A DNA stretch of 64,000 nt from Mixophyes australis (lineage: Eukaryota; Chordata; Amphibia; Anura; Limnodynastidae). The notes beneath the pieces are model-generated. The model had not been told where the DNA came from and did not search any database. It saw only the letters and a list, made by a program, of their open reading frames with translations. A program made the translations under genes and the position numbers. Below, piece by piece: positions 34,611-48,510 of this stretch. The stretch is from NCBI GenBank assembly GCA_036250195.1, contig JAVHZZ010000003.1, positions 54,489,521 to 54,553,520 of the forward strand, written 5' to 3'. Every line of letters starts with the position of its first letter. Position 1 is the stretch's first letter.

Positions 34611-34907
34611 CAGGGGCAAACGCAGGATTTGTAGAGGGGGGTTTCCACACCACGCTGCCAATAGGCGTGACCAGCATGCATGGGGGTGTGGCTATAATTT
34701 TAGACAGTGCTTGGTTGCTCTCCAACTCTTCCTATCCCTATAATATACATGGGCAATGCTGAGTGCACTACTGTTGCACGCAGCTCTCCCTTTTCAAGTA
34801 GAGCTGTGTGAAGCGGGGGGCAGAGTCCAGCCACCTCAATCATACAGTGCCCCAGGCCTGGAGGGGGGTTTCCAGGCACTAGGAAACCACCTCTCGGTTT
34901 GCCTATG
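34611..34907. mobile_element. hAT-like MITE family C, copy 1
   Basis: The ends are CAGGGGCAAACGCAGGATTT and, on the other strand, CATAGGCAAACCGAGAGG. GGGGGGTTTCC follows near both ends. A second, inverted copy lies at 38449-38700. TAGAT abuts both sides, but a clean 8-bp duplication is not evident. Confidence 0.78.
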
Positions 34908-35886
34908 TAGATGTTAAACAACCTGCAGCTGTACGTTTTGTGAAAGTTAGACATCAACAGTTAAGATGCATGTTGATTGAGCACAATAATAAACCCTATA
35001 CCATGTGCTCTGGTATCCTCTGATAAATGGACAGTGCGGACCTGTTGCTTAGTACGACACACGTTGGGTATAATTTCAGCTAAAAAAGTAGCCTGTAAAA
35101 AGAGCCTATTTACACCGATATGCTGAGTCTGAGGAATCTCAGGTTGCATCCAATATTACACCCCCAGCCTATGTGTCAGGTCTACATCAGGCGAACAAAC
35201 ACTCACATACACATACACACAACCAGGTCCATAGCACAAGTTTGTTAACATTTGTTCTGATAACAAAACACACATTCACAATCATCAGTGATATAATACA
35301 GCAGATACAATATTCCTTCTAGGGTATGAATGAAAATGTCAAATAACAATATGCCCACAATATCCAATAATATATGTACAATCAATGCAGAAACCACCAA
35401 TCAGATTCACAGTTGAATGCGCAAACAGCCAAACAGAAGTGGCGACTGTCATCATTATTAGCGTTTCATCTAGCAGGCGCAAAAGATACGGCTCCAGACA
35501 GGCGTATATATGTGTTTCCCAGCGGGTCTGCCTCAGCCGTGTTTCCATGTGTCTAATGTGTTTGAGAGAGTTTCCTCTGGGTAACAGCTGCAATGGACCA
35601 GGCCGCATACAAATTGATTTAAGTTGTAGTGACTGAATATATTATGTATGCTACCATAACAACCCCATAATGATAGCAAAAATAGCAAAATGTCACCATA
35701 ATGGCCCAAATCCCAACCAGTATGCCCCAGGGCCGGGACCTGCGATGCTCTTCTCCAATATTACAAAGCAACCTGACCTCTAAGGTAAGCCCTTACTTAT
35801 TTACAGATCACAATAAAAAATAATAATAATAATTAAACTAATCATCTAAGCCTATTTGTGCACATATAGCTTCCACTCATCAAAGG
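34908..35886. other. Intergenic, nothing recognised
   Basis: No gene or repeat was recognised. Short frames (60-89 codons) at 35339-35636 overlap each other on both strands and have no domain. Confidence 0.35.
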
Positions 35887-37156
35887 CTGGTGGCACTAAT
35901 ATAAGTTAACAGGGTCTGGTAGAACTAATATAAGTTAACAGGGACTGGTAGAACTAATATAAGTTAACAGGAGCTGGTATATAAGTTTACAGGGGCTGGT
36001 ATAGCTAATATAAGTTAACAGGAGCTGGTAGAACTAATATAAGTTAACAGGGACTGGTAGAACTAATAAAAGTTAACAGGGGCTAGTAGAACTAATATAA
36101 GTTAACAGGGGCTAGTAGAACTAATATAAGTTAACAGGGGCTGGTAGAACTAATATAAATTAACAGGGGCTAGTAGAACTAATATAAGTTAACAGGGGCT
36201 GGTAGAACTAATATAAGTTAACAGGGACTGGTAGAACTATTAAAAGTTAACAGGGGCTAGTAGAACTAATATAAGTTAACAGGGACTGGTAGAACTAATA
36301 AAAGTTAACAGGGGCTAGTAGAACTTATATAAGTTAACAGGGGCTAGTAGAACTAATATAAGTTAACAGGGGCTGGTAGAACTAATATAAGTTAACAGGG
36401 GCTGGTAGAACTAATATAAGTTAACAGGGGCTGGTAGAACTAATATAAATTAACAGGGGCTGGTAGAACTAATATAAGTTAACAGGGACTGGTAGAACTA
36501 ATATAAGTTAACAGGGGCTGGTAGAACTAATATAAGTTAACAGGGACTGGTAGAACTAATATAAGTTAACAGGGGCTGGTAGAACTAATATAAGTTAACA
36601 GGGACTGGTAGAACTAATATAAGTTAACAGGGGCTGGTAGAACTAATATAAGTTAACAGGGGCTGATAGAACTAACATAAGTTAACAGTGACTGGTAAAA
36701 CTAATATAAGTTAACAGGGGCTGGTAGAACTAATAAAAGTTAACAGGGGCTAGTAGAACTAATATAAGTTAACAGGGGCTAGTAGAACTAATATAAGTTA
36801 ACAGGGGCTAGTAGAACTAATATAAGTTAACAGGGACTGGTAGAACTAATAAAAGTTAACAGGGGCTAGTAGAACTAATATAAGTTAACAGGGGCTGGTA
36901 GAACTAATATAAGTTAACAGGGGCTGGTAGAACTAATATAAGTTAACAGGGGCTGGTAGAACTAATATAAATTAACAGGGGCTGGTAGAACTAATATAAA
37001 TTAACTGGGGCTGGTAGAACTAATATAAGTTAACAGGGACTGGTAGAACTAATGTAAGTTAACAGGGGCTGGTAGAACTAATATAAGTTAACAGGGACTG
37101 GTAGAACTAATATAAGTTAACAGGGGCTGGTAGAACTAATATAAGTTAACAGGGGC
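35887..37156. repeat. 30-bp minisatellite, about 42 copies, 1.27 kb
   Basis: The unit is GGCTGGTAGAACTAATATAA plus GTTAACAGGG. Variants are GACTGG, GGCTAG, AATAAAAG and ATAAATTAAC. The variants are ordered: around 36480-36660 and 37030-37140 GACTGG and GGCTGG units alternate (60-bp dimers), and a longer block starting with a GACTGG/AATAAAAG unit recurs near 36050, 36287 and 36836. This is higher-order structure from duplication of multi-unit blocks. Stops occur in every unit, so nothing is coded. Confidence 0.97.
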
Positions 37157-38448
37157 TGACTGACAAATTCTAGCCTGGAGGGCAGGACTCTGCTCAGCAG
37201 CCTATTAGGAACATTTTAAAGGAAAACAAGATGCAGGTAGCCCAGTGACTCAATCAAAATTGCCCTCCTGTCCCCCAGCCAGCCCCTGTAAGTCAATATA
37301 TATTACTTATACTGAATATCATTTCACAAAATGGGAGTAGGTACTTTTTGGACAAAGTTTTTTTTTTTTTTAAATGTTTTCTTCTACTATAAGTCTAACT
37401 TACTTTTGCTCGTCTACTTAATTCGGAAAGTTACCATAAAATCTCAGTGACACAATGTAAATGATAAACTGCCTCTATTATTATTTATTTTATTTATAAG
37501 GCACCACAAGAGCTCCGCAGCGCTCTACACAGGGGGTTATTAATGCTATAATTTTGTTACACTTTTTTCACTGCTAAAAAAATAGTCGTAAGAAAACATA
37601 TTATTTATTAGCCACCGTAATGTTGTAACACACCTTTCATAAACATGTTTACAATTGTATCATTTTAACATTTTTAATGTGCATTGCCAGAACACCGAAC
37701 TGGAATATGTTTCTTCAGTGTACCTTGTACTTTTAGCAGACTTCTTGGCTCCAGTTTAAACTTCCTTGCTCTGACTGTTACAGATGGCAAAGCTTTGCAA
37801 AACCAGTTTGTACTACTTACAAAACATACATTTCACCAGGTCTGAAAAGAAAGAAAACCTCTTGGTTTGCAGAATTACTTTTTTTATTTCAGTTATATAA
37901 ATCATGATCCTTCAGAGGGTGGACAGAAAAGCTAGCTTGTTTGGAGTGTGCTTTTAAGTTCAGAAATAAAGTTATAAAGGTATTTCAGGGAACCATGTGT
38001 CTCGGTAAATTATGATACAATTTATTGCATGGTGCCTCGATTAGAGAATGTGGCGAGGTGGATGAAACATTTGTAGACTGCCTGGATAAGTGTTTGCAGA
38101 ACTGATTTATGTTAAGTAATACACAATCCTCTCCAGTCCACTTTAGTAAAGGGCAGGCCAGTTGCACAGTAAAAGAAACTGGACACATGTATACATACAT
38201 ATACACGCACAAACCACTTTTACATTTTTCAAATCTTTAGCCACATACAATAGAGGTTTTTATGCAGAAGACTTCTCTGGAACCCCATAGAGGGGCAATG
38301 TGCTCGGTGCAATGTCCGCTCGCCACATTGCCGACAAGTGAAATTCCCCATAAGAATGAAAGTTAAAGATGTTGCAGGCTGCCCCTCCCCACTGGAGATC
38401 AGCCATCTCTATTTTCTGAGTGGCCCTGGTAAGAATAAAGATGATAGG
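37157..38448. other. Intergenic, mostly unrecognised; short family H piece
   Basis: 37478-37545 (ATTATTATTTATTTTATTTA, GGCACCACAAGAGCTCCGCA) is the head of dispersed repeat H. The rest, including 37560-38110, is repeat-free with no gene and could include conserved non-coding DNA. Confidence 0.3.
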
Positions 38449-38700
38449 CATAGGCAAACCAAGGGGGTTTCCGAGTGCCTGGAAACCACCCTCCAAGCCT
38501 GGGACACTGTATAATTGAGGTGGCTGGACCCTGCCCCCGCTTCACACGGCTCTGCTTGAAAAGGGATAGCTGCGTGCACCTAACAGTAGTGCATGCAGCA
38601 TTGCCCATGTATATTATGGGGATAGGAAGAGTTGGAGAGCAGCCAAGCACTGTCTAAAATTATAGCCACGCCCCCATGCATGCTGGTCACGCCCACTGGC
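38449..38700. mobile_element. hAT-like MITE family C, copy 2 (inverted, truncated)
   Basis: CATAGGCAAACCAAGGGGGT starts it. GGTGGCTGGACCCTGC, TGCCCATGTATATTATGG and CATGCATGCTGGTCACGCCC follow in the reverse order of copy 1. The far terminus CAGGGGCAAAC is missing after GCCCACTGGCC. Confidence 0.75.
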
Positions 38701-39546
38701 CCACAGCCATAGCAAGTGATATCACTCAGTGAGTTTTCAGTGTCTCAATGTCCCTTAACACCACACCCCTCCCCTCCGAGCACTGGTCTAATGGCAAGGT
38801 CGAAATGTTACCTTGTTGATTGTGGGATAATTCATATAAGCAACCAAGCTGAGATTGCAGGTGTTTGAACGCTATCATACCGATGGGTAATAACATTGTG
38901 TTAGATTAGGGCCTATAGTTGATCAGAACCTGGCCCAAGGTTATGTCACAGTGGTAAAGTATTGCTATTTACCAGTAACTGCAAAATATACACTGTGTCA
39001 TTGAAAAGTTTGGACCCACCTGACTGAAAGTATGTTTCCCATGATCTAAAAGACATTTTGGTCTAAAGGCTTATGTTTAAATGCTTGAAATTAATTTCTT
39101 AGACGCATATAAATAGTGAAGTTGATACCTATAAAAGCAATTAATTTCAAAACAAAACTATTAATGAAAAAAAATCACTCCCAACAATTAATTTTCATGT
39201 AGAAGGTCAGTGAAATTTAGAGCTGGAGAAAACTGAACCACAATGACTAAATCATTATTTTAAAGTGACAAGTAGTAAATGTGTGCATTTTAAAGTTAAT
39301 TTGTGGAATTGCTTTGCTCGTAAATGCCTAATGCCAAACAGTTGTGCTATAACAAGGGAGAGTGTGTCTTAAATAGCCCTATTTGGTTGGTATTTTTTTT
39401 CTGGTTGTAGTAGTCCATAATATGGCAAGAACAGCTCACCTTAGCAAAGATAAACCACAGTCCATCATAACATTATGTATTGAAGTTAAGTCAATACGGA
39501 AAATTGTTGACAACTTTGAAAGTTTCTTCAGGTGCAGTGGCATAAA

Positions 39547-40186
<640 letters not shown>

Positions 40187-41076
40187 GTCATAAAGTGCCA
40201 TAATGAAGCAGGTTCTCATGAGGATCACCAGAGGAAATGAAGACCAAGAGTTACCCGTGCTGCACAGGTTCAGTTTATTACAGTCACCAGCCTCAGAAAT
40301 TGACTACAGACAGCTCCTCAAATTAGAAGCCAAATAAATACTTCAATGCGTTAAAGCATCAGACACGTCTCAACATCATCTGTTCAGAGGAGACTGTATG
40401 AATCAGGCCTTCATGGTGTAATTGCTGCAAAGAAACCACTAGTGAAGGAGAGAAATAATAATAAGAGACTTGCTTGGGCCAAGGAACACAGACAGCGGAC
40501 ATCAGACCAGTGGAAATCTGTCCTTTGGTCTAATGAGTCCAAATTTGAGATATTTGATTCCATATATATGTGAGACCATGGTTCCCACCATGAACCATGG
40601 TGGAAGATGTGTGATGGTGCTTTGCTGGTGAGAATTTTGGTCATTTATTTAGAATGGAAGATACACTTAACCAGCATGTCTACCACAGCATTCTGTAGCT
40701 AAACATTGTTCCATCTGGTTTGCGCTAACTTGGGCTGTCGTTTGTTTTTAAACAGGACAATGACCCGAAACACAACTCCATACTGTGTAAGAACTATTAG
40801 ACAAAGAAGGTTAGTGATGGAGTGCTCCATAAGATCACCAGGTTTCCACAGTCACCTAAACCCAATAGAGATGGTTTGCAATGAGTTGGATCGGAAAGTG
40901 AAGGAAAAGCAGCTCAGCTTTGATTTGTTAACAATTTTTTTTTTGTCACTCCGTAGTTCCATTTCTGTCCTATCACAGTGTTGATGATTTACTATTATTC
41001 TAAAATGTGGAAAATACTAAAAATAACAAGAACTCCTTCTATGAGCAGATGTGTCCAAACTTTTGACTGGTACTGT

Positions 41077-41346
41077 TTGGGTTTGTATAGATGTATGGTT
41101 GTAAAATAAATGTAAACGTTTTTCTAGTGCATTTTCTAAACAAATATTTTATCATCATTGACCATTTTATGTACTTCTAAAACCTAGCAAATACACTTCA
41201 CCAACCATTGGAGAGTTACATCAAGACACTGAAGACATCAAAGTTAAGTAAATCTATATTCATTACCTTACAACATCCATTTTGTCAATGCTGATGGAAT
41301 TTATATATATTTATATATAAATCTATCTATATATAAATCTATCTAT

Positions 41347-41394
<48 letters not shown>

Positions 41395-41399
41395 CACAC
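41077..41399. repeat. AT-rich spacer with (TA)n at about 41348-41391
   Basis: The spacer has TATATAAATCTATCTA repeats and then a (TA)n run directly left of the Helitron remnant. No gene. Confidence 0.8.
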
Positions 41400-41940
41400 A
41401 AGTTAACCCGTGCATGATACTCATGCATTCTATTCAAATCAAGCTACTTAAGGTGTTAAAAAGGTTCTTGTCATGCATTTGGGGTTAGGCCAGGCCTCCT
41501 CAGGGGAAGAGCGTTACTTCCCAACGTAAGTCTTCTCCATCACCTCATCCTTCATCTTCATCGCCACATCCTTAATCTCCATCGTCTTACTGTTCTAAAA
41601 CCTCTCGATACACGTTTCTGCTAAACACCTTATCGCTGTGCTCAATCAGTCTTCCTTGAAGGGCAGTATTCATAAGCTGCACTTTCACATCACTGCTTCT
41701 CCGTACTTGTGAAAATGCGACAGACAATTGTCCATGACCAAACACAGGCTCTGGTAAATGAATACCCACACGGTCAAGAGTTTGAGCCCTCAACTGGTAA
41801 ATTTAGCCTTTACTACCCCTCCCACGGGGGAAAGTGGGGATGATGGAAGTTAACTGACTTCACTATTATCATTTTTTTGTCAAATAATGTCAGTATACCA
41901 AATTTCAGGTCAATTGGATGAGCCCTTTCTGAGAAAATAG

Positions 41941-41972
<32 letters not shown>

Positions 41973-42004
41973 TAACACACGCTGCTAGGCTTATATATAT
42001 TAGA
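41400..42004 (-). mobile_element. Helitron remnant (internally deleted)
   Basis: Read on the minus strand, the 5' end is TCTAATATATATAAGCCTAG at 42004, with A before and T after the junction as Helitrons require. Near the 3' end is the hairpin TGCATGA-GTA-TCATGCA (41411-41427), followed by CGGGTTAACTTG. A Pif1-type helicase fragment lies between them. Helitrons are rolling-circle transposons with TC ends and a subterminal 3' hairpin. The expected CTRR terminus is only approximate (CTTG). Confidence 0.82.
41587..41793 (-). pseudogene. Pif1-type helicase C-terminus of a Helitron
   Basis: The frame contains AQTLDRVGIHLPEPVFGHGQ, then LSVAFSQVRRSSDVKVQL and KVFSRNVYREVLEQ, then stop. GQLYVAxSRVR is helicase motif VI of Pif1-like enzymes, and the VFTRNVVY-type tail is usual for Helitron proteins. 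In the family, Rep/helicase drives rolling-circle transposition. Only the last 67 residues remain. The Rep domain and the other helicase motifs are gone. Confidence 0.88.
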
Positions 42005-44239
42005 TATATAGTGTCAGTATACTCTGCAACACTTTACAGTTGGACTATCATTTATTCACAATCAGAAACAATCCGTGTACAATAAATAGAATTTAGAATA
42101 CACAAACAATAACACATAAAATAAGGATGTGCTAGCCTTTATATTGATAACCTGGTTAGTCACAATACTTTATCTGGACCATCAGAAGGCCATATTTGTC
42201 TATAACACAATAATAAAATGTAATAAGACCATTGACTAGGAATTGTGCTCTAAGGAGAAAAAGAGATCATCCATCCTGGTACTAACGCGTTTCTCTGCAA
42301 ATGTTTTATGCGGTTTATCGATATAAAAGGCTAGCACATGCTATTTTTATTTGTAATTGTTTATGTATTCTTAATCCTATTTGTTATTAATCTATTATTC
42401 CTTATTGTGAATAAATTGCTTTATACATTTTTATAATCTAGCTAAATTACATTATTGCTTTTTATTACGGTGGGCTGATCCAATTTGTTCTCATATTGGT
42501 TTTTATCAGCTAATAATGGTGTTCAAGCAAATTATAATTGTAGGAAGAATAGAAACAGAAAGGGATAAAGAAGAATATACATATTTTTTAAAGGTTGTTA
42601 TTATGTATGCAGAAAACTTTCTTTTTTTTGCATTATTTATTGAGAGAACAAAAACATATGAAAAAACAATGTCACATAGTAAGACATAAAAAGTAGTGAT
42701 AACCATCATAGGGCATAGGGTTCAGAAAACATTCTAGAAAGGAAATTGCGGTATTCATGACACCATTTAAATATTCCACATGGCTCTCTAAGTCAGAGGT
42801 GTCGAGATCTATAGGACTTCTGGAAAAATGATACATTAGAAGACAGGATAAATGGGCAAAACAGACCCCGAGATTGGGAGTGGGAGGAAGGGATTGGGAA
42901 GGATAAGAGAGATGTTATTTTGTTTTACTCTGCTAGAAACTAAACCAATTTTACAACTGAATTTTGCACATTGACAAATGTTCTTGTAAACGATGTTGGA
43001 GTTAAGACATTTCTTCTTATGTAAAAAATCAATCAAATATGTTTAAAAAAAAGCTACAAATGCCTAAATATGGATATATGTGATCATTGGTTCTAATTGC
43101 TGACTGGCCAGATCTGTGGGAGAGTTTTTCAACAGCCGTGATTACAAAGTAAAGAGGCCATTTCCTGACTGGCGTCGGACACACACAGACACACAAACAC
43201 ATACACACACTTTCACTTGTATGTAATCAGATCAGATCACATTTTAATTCTGAATTGTTTGGTTGGCCATACACATTGTAATGTCAAGATGCCATTGACC
43301 AGATTGTCTGACTCTGTATGTGTGTTATGTCTGTATGTATTGGCTGACTCTGTATGTGTGGCCTACTTAAGCTTGAAAAAATTAAAACAAAAAGGGTGGT
43401 ACCTTATTTGCATTCAATTACATATGAATATTTAATCAAGATGTCCTTCATTGTTCTATATACAGTATGTATGCATATATGTACTATAAGTTTGTTACAT
43501 GCCAGTGCACCAATGATTGCACCATATGTATGTAGTAAGCATTATGTCCTACTGACAACTGGCTGCCATTGACTTATCATCAGTTATTGGATTTGCTTTA
43601 TCTAGTCTCCAATTTCTTACTGGTTTGTTATCATGACTAATGGAAGAATAGAGATAAACAATATTAAATTACAGGTAATTCCCATCAATACCTAAATATC
43701 TCCATGTTATAATTATATATAACCAAAAAAATATGTTTACAGAATGTCCAGCATGTCTATCTATCACATGCTATCAGTGGTTGTCAAAGGGATCCGTGAT
43801 ACGAATATTTTACACATCTGTGACCAACCACCGGTGCCGAATTATATCTTGAAACTTCTCAGATATTATTGCCCCCATCTCTAAATATTGTTCCGCCAAC
43901 AGCCAGTTTCTTCAGCTTTCTAAAGTTGTGGTTCTCCCCTGTGCTAACTTGTGCTCTAGCAGGGACACTGCCCTTCTTCATGTTCAAAAGTTCCTTGAAG
44001 TATATGAGTGTGGAAGGTCTGACTTTTCAAAATGATTAACTATCCAACCTACAGAAGAACAGTCAGGACACGATACCTGTTGTCCACAAGTTGGGGATCT
44101 TCTGCCAAAAGAAGAATGTCGTTAAGGTAATGACAAATTCTGACTCCTTCTCTTAACTTTGCCACTACTGCTAAAGGTGTCTTATATCTCTTTCTTACCA
44201 TAATCCTGACACAGGATAATGAACACGGTTTCAACCATT
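42005..44239. other. Intergenic AT-rich DNA, nothing recognised
   Basis: No gene, terminal repeat or tandem array beyond short runs was recognised in about 2.2 kb. Confidence 0.4.
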
Positions 44240-44537
44240 CGCATTAAACATTGGCCCCGGGTACATCCTGGGTTGTTCTCTTTCACACTGGACCCATGTC
44301 TGCCCTGCATTATCAAGTTGAGTCATTAAAAGGGGAAAGGAGAGGCACATATAGATGATGTAGCAGAGGCCAATGAGCTGCTTTTAACAGATCCCGGGTA
44401 CAATAACCCATTAACACCTTTTATACTGCAGTGTATCCGGCTCCAACACGGGAATAACCCTGGTTCACTCATTCACACCAACAAACTACCTGGGTTTTTC
44501 CCGAGTCCATGCCTCGGTGTGAGAGGGGTACTTTTGG
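44240..44537. mobile_element. MITE related to family E (diverged)
   Basis: GGCCCCGGGTACATCCTGGG, AGATCCCGGGTACAATAACC, CAACACGGGAATAACCCTGG and ACCTGGGTTTTTCCCGAG, with TTTCACACTGG and CATTCACACC, give the same alternation of CCCGGG-like and 'CACACTG' motifs as family E at 32413-32878. The left end is unclear. The right end is near GGTGTGAGAGGGGTAC. Confidence 0.5.
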
Positions 44538-44938
44538 ACCTGGATAGTCCAAAGGGTAGGCACAGAAACTGATGTGGCGATTCGTTCTGGTTAAGCAAAG
44601 TGAAGAGCAGATACTTCTAATGAGATTGGAACACCAGAACTTGGAGATAAGAGTCTGTGCAATCTATAGATAGCCTCAAATCTGTTTTACAAACAATGGA
44701 GATAATGGTTTCCAAAAACTCCAACTTAAATTGAGGAATAAAATTTCCCTTCTTGAGCCTCTTCAAACGTAGCATTAGTCTGAAAAGTTTTGTTTTAGTT
44801 TTTACTCAGTAAATGGGAGAACAAAGGTCTTGGAACTGTTCACTTTGCAAAACTTACACAATTGCTTTCTATGACATTGACATATTTGAAAAGAAAATGA
44901 TTTCCTTCTTTCTAAACATGTCGGAATTAAGGTCGGCA
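44538..44938. other. Intergenic, nothing recognised
   Basis: No family motif was seen. Confidence 0.4.
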
Positions 44939-44971
<33 letters not shown>

Positions 44972-45310
44972 TTTTATTTATAGGGCGCCGTACAGGGACA
45001 AACAAGTACAATACAAGGTGGGACGGCACGGTACAGTAAACAGTAAGCACAGTAACTCAGTAAGCTCAAAGCACAGCTAGAGAGAGGGGGAGGGAAGACC
45101 AGCAAGCGCTGGAGCCCAAGAGGAAGGGCGCGGATGACGGGGAGACCCCCAGGGGGGTGGGGGGAAGGGTAGCTGGAGAGCAGAGTTAGAAGTGTGGGAA
45201 ACAGGAGGAGAGATGGCCCTGCTCAAGGGAGCGTACAATCTAAGGGGAGGGGTAGACAGACAGAGAGACACAGGGATGAGAGGGAGAGAAAGGGGAACGG
45301 GGGCAGAGTC
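44939..45310 (-). repeat. Dispersed repeat family H (copy 2) with (ATT)n
   Basis: (ATT)n at about 44939-44969, then TTATAGGGCGCCGTACAGGG, (AGTAA)-like repeats and a purine-rich block with GCGTACAATCTAAGGGGAGG. It matches the layout of 16582-17118. Confidence 0.6.
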
Positions 45311-45609
45311 AAATGTATCACAAATAATGAATAGCTGAATTTATCCACACAACCAAAATTCTGTTTTCCCAGCCAAATCCATCCGGATAGGCAAATTCTC
45401 AAAATTATTTTTGCACCTCACGGCCCAAAACTGTACCCTTAGGACAGATACACTAAAGGAATGCAGTCTACCTTTCGGGCTGCTCTTAGATTAATAGGAT
45501 TATCTATCTGAGCTTTCTCTTTGACTTATTCCTCTGCTGTCCTTGAGAATTCAACTCAATTTCTTACCAATAAGTTGCAGTCTTATTTCTCTCTAAATAA
45601 CCATGGGCC

Positions 45610-45765
45610 ATCATCGTCATCATCATCATCATCATTCATTTATATAGCACCAGCAAATTCCATAGCGCTTTACAATTGGGGACACACATAGTAATAGACA
45701 ATACTGGGTAATACAGACAAACAGGTGAGATGACCCTGCACGCAAGATTACAAACTATGAGAATG
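45610..45765 (-). mobile_element. L2-like LINE 3' tail (minus strand)
   Basis: CATCATCATTCATTTATATA, GCACCAGCAAATTCCATAGC and GGTAATACAGACAAACAGGT are the reverse of the 12280-12422 tail. The coding part is absent. Confidence 0.8.
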
Positions 45766-46960
45766 CAAAGACTATGCTTAGAAGATGGGTCTACCACCCA
45801 TGGTTTTAACCAGAGAGCTCTTCATGCTGTTACTGCATAAAACATTAGTCTGGAAGACATACGGACTAGATTGACTGAATATTTCTCTAAGAAAATCAGA
45901 ATTTTATTTCATCCATTGTTAATATAATAATGCATTTTTACACACACGTAGAAGCAACTTTTTCAATATTATCTGCCAATACCATGAGGGCCTTTGCCAC
46001 CAAGGCAGGAGCTGTTGACGGTTGCATTCAGCTCCTGTAGAAGCATAGACCTTTTAAAAATAGTATTACAGCTAGCAGTCCTTCACACCATCTAATGAAG
46101 CTGAATTATCCATTGGAATGGTAACATGCTCTGCTAGATCCATAATTGGTGGACCCACACTTGAAGGGGAGTCCCTGGACCTGAATTTTTTACTTATGGG
46201 ATACATTTTGCAAAATCATTATTCACATATGTATTTTCCTATATTTTTTTCAACACTTCTAGAATTACTATCTTAGTCTTTTCCATTAAATGGAAATCTC
46301 ATGTGTCTTTCTTCAAATTTAGATAACACATTTTTTATTTGTGAGGCTCCCATCAGAGGCCTTCCCATTCCAAGGCCTCTTTTACAGCTCCGGCAAAATC
46401 ACAGCTATGAACCTCAGGACAATCCACGTCTTCACCTAAGAAGGTGACAACTGCGGAGAAAGAAGGTCTTGGCTCATCCTCATCCAGAGCAAGGTTAGTT
46501 TAGTTGCTTTAGCAATTCTGGGAGCATGAAGAATGTCTGGAGAGTTCTTTCATACCTTCATCCACTGTGCTTGGGACCTTTCTTTCTTATCTTATATCGC
46601 TTTAAAACAGCCCTTGCAAACCATTAGAGCATGATAAGTGCCATGTAGACCCAATGTCAACCTAATTATGGCCTGATATGCCTGGAATGATGTGGAGAAG
46701 AACTATCCATGTATATTCTGGGTCTGGAGGGGTGGGGGAATCTCTTAGTTTTGAACTGGGTAGAAGAACTTTCTGATGCTGATGAGCACTCTGACCCCTG
46801 GCAGGACTGGAAACATTATCTAGTTTCTACCTTCCGTGATAACATTTTAAATCAAATGTATATATATATTTTAATTTTCTATTGCTTGTTTTGCTTACCG
46901 TGTGGCTCAAAGCAATGGTGGGATTCTGAACAAGAGATATAGATATATATATATATATAT

Positions 46961-47024
<64 letters not shown>

Positions 47025-48119
47025 TAACCAGTTCCATAAAGGGCTAAAACCCCCAGACCTTATCCAACTAGGCCTTGCCGGTGCTGTTCAAACCAGATGC
47101 TCTCTAGGATAGAGGTCTTTCAGTGTGTTGTCCAAAACCACAAGCAAGACATGGTGCCACTCAGAAGCACACTAAGAAATAACACATCCTCAAATATACG
47201 GGGCAAATAACCACTTAGGTTTACCAATAGCTCCCAGGTACAATAGGGGCTCCCTGCAGTTGTAGTCCTTTATGGAAAAAAAGATTACAAGTAAGGACTG
47301 GCTCACCGTTGCTTGAATAGGCACAAGAGGTCAGCTAGTTAAGAGTAAAGAAATAACTTCCTCGGCATTGGAACAATCTATCAGGTATGAAGACAGAAAA
47401 AGGAATGAATGATATGAGAAAAAGTGGTTTGATATATTTGTAGAGATCTGTCCTATGAGGGTTGGGGTTGAAGGAAACCCATTAACATGCTGCAATAGGG
47501 CATACAAGAAAAAATGTTGACTATATGGACTGTCTGTTAACAGTCCTGCCCACAGTTAATAAACTAATTTATTTCTGGACTATAATAAGCCACTGTTCTA
47601 TCCAACCCTAATTACTAGCCCTAACCTCACTGCACACAGTATCACTTTAGCCCTGTGTCAGTAATGAAGATAATCCTACAGGACTGTGGGAGAGTGTAAT
47701 ATTATGTATTTTAAAAGACACATTGTCCTCCATTACTGGACTGAAATCTCTATTCTTGTAAATTTTAAACTACCAAAACACAGTTAAATTAAATGTTTTT
47801 CTTTACTCTTGTCCTGATATTTATCCTTTCTGCAGTGTGTACTGAAACCTGCAGATTACATAAAAAAAAACATCACTGCACTGCTAAAGAGAAGAATTAA
47901 ATCAAAACAAAAAATATAAAAAACGATTCCTGATTTTTTTACAATTATATAAAATATTACACAACATTTTAAAGCTATAACATGTTGTTTATGGTCATCC
48001 ATCATATACAGACACTGGAAGCAGACAATTTTTATGCTCAACCAATATTCATGAAAATGCATAGAAAACATACAAACAGATAAGAACCTCACTGCGCATT
48101 CAGTCTGTCCATTTTTATT
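45766..48119. other. Intergenic, no gene; (TA)n(CA)n at about 46939-47024
   Basis: A TA run followed by (CA)n lies at about 46939-47024. No gene or family motif was recognised elsewhere. Frames of 60-78 codons here are AT-driven. Confidence 0.4.
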
Positions 48120-48510
48120 GCTAAAAACCTCAGACCCTATTTGATTTTTAGCTTTAGGATAGACTTATGTTTACCCTAAACAGGTTTAAATGCCCTTATT
48201 GTATTACCTTCTACCACTTCTTTTGGAAGGCTATTTCAGATAACTATTACCCATTCAGTAAAGTATTCTTTTCTTCAATTTCCCATAAACCTACTACTCT
48301 CCAATTTCAGTATATGCCCTTTTAATATACCCCTTACTCTGTAGAATGCTTCCCATCTGTATCTCTTCCCAGTATCTCTTCCCAAAAAAATTAAATAAAA
48401 ATGTACTTTATGCCTGTAGTTTTCAACAGCCTGATCTGTCCAGCTACTCATCAAAACATTCTATATCCTACTTCCCTGCAGATATTGTCCTTCTCCTAAA
48501 CACATTTCAT
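48120..48510. other. Possible dispersed LINE-derived repeat
   Basis: TATTGTATTACCTTCTACCA, TTTGGAAGGCTATTTCAGAT and CAGTAAAGTATTCTTTTCTT resemble, from memory, a common vertebrate dispersed repeat of CR1-like type. Nothing in the window confirms it. Confidence 0.25.
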
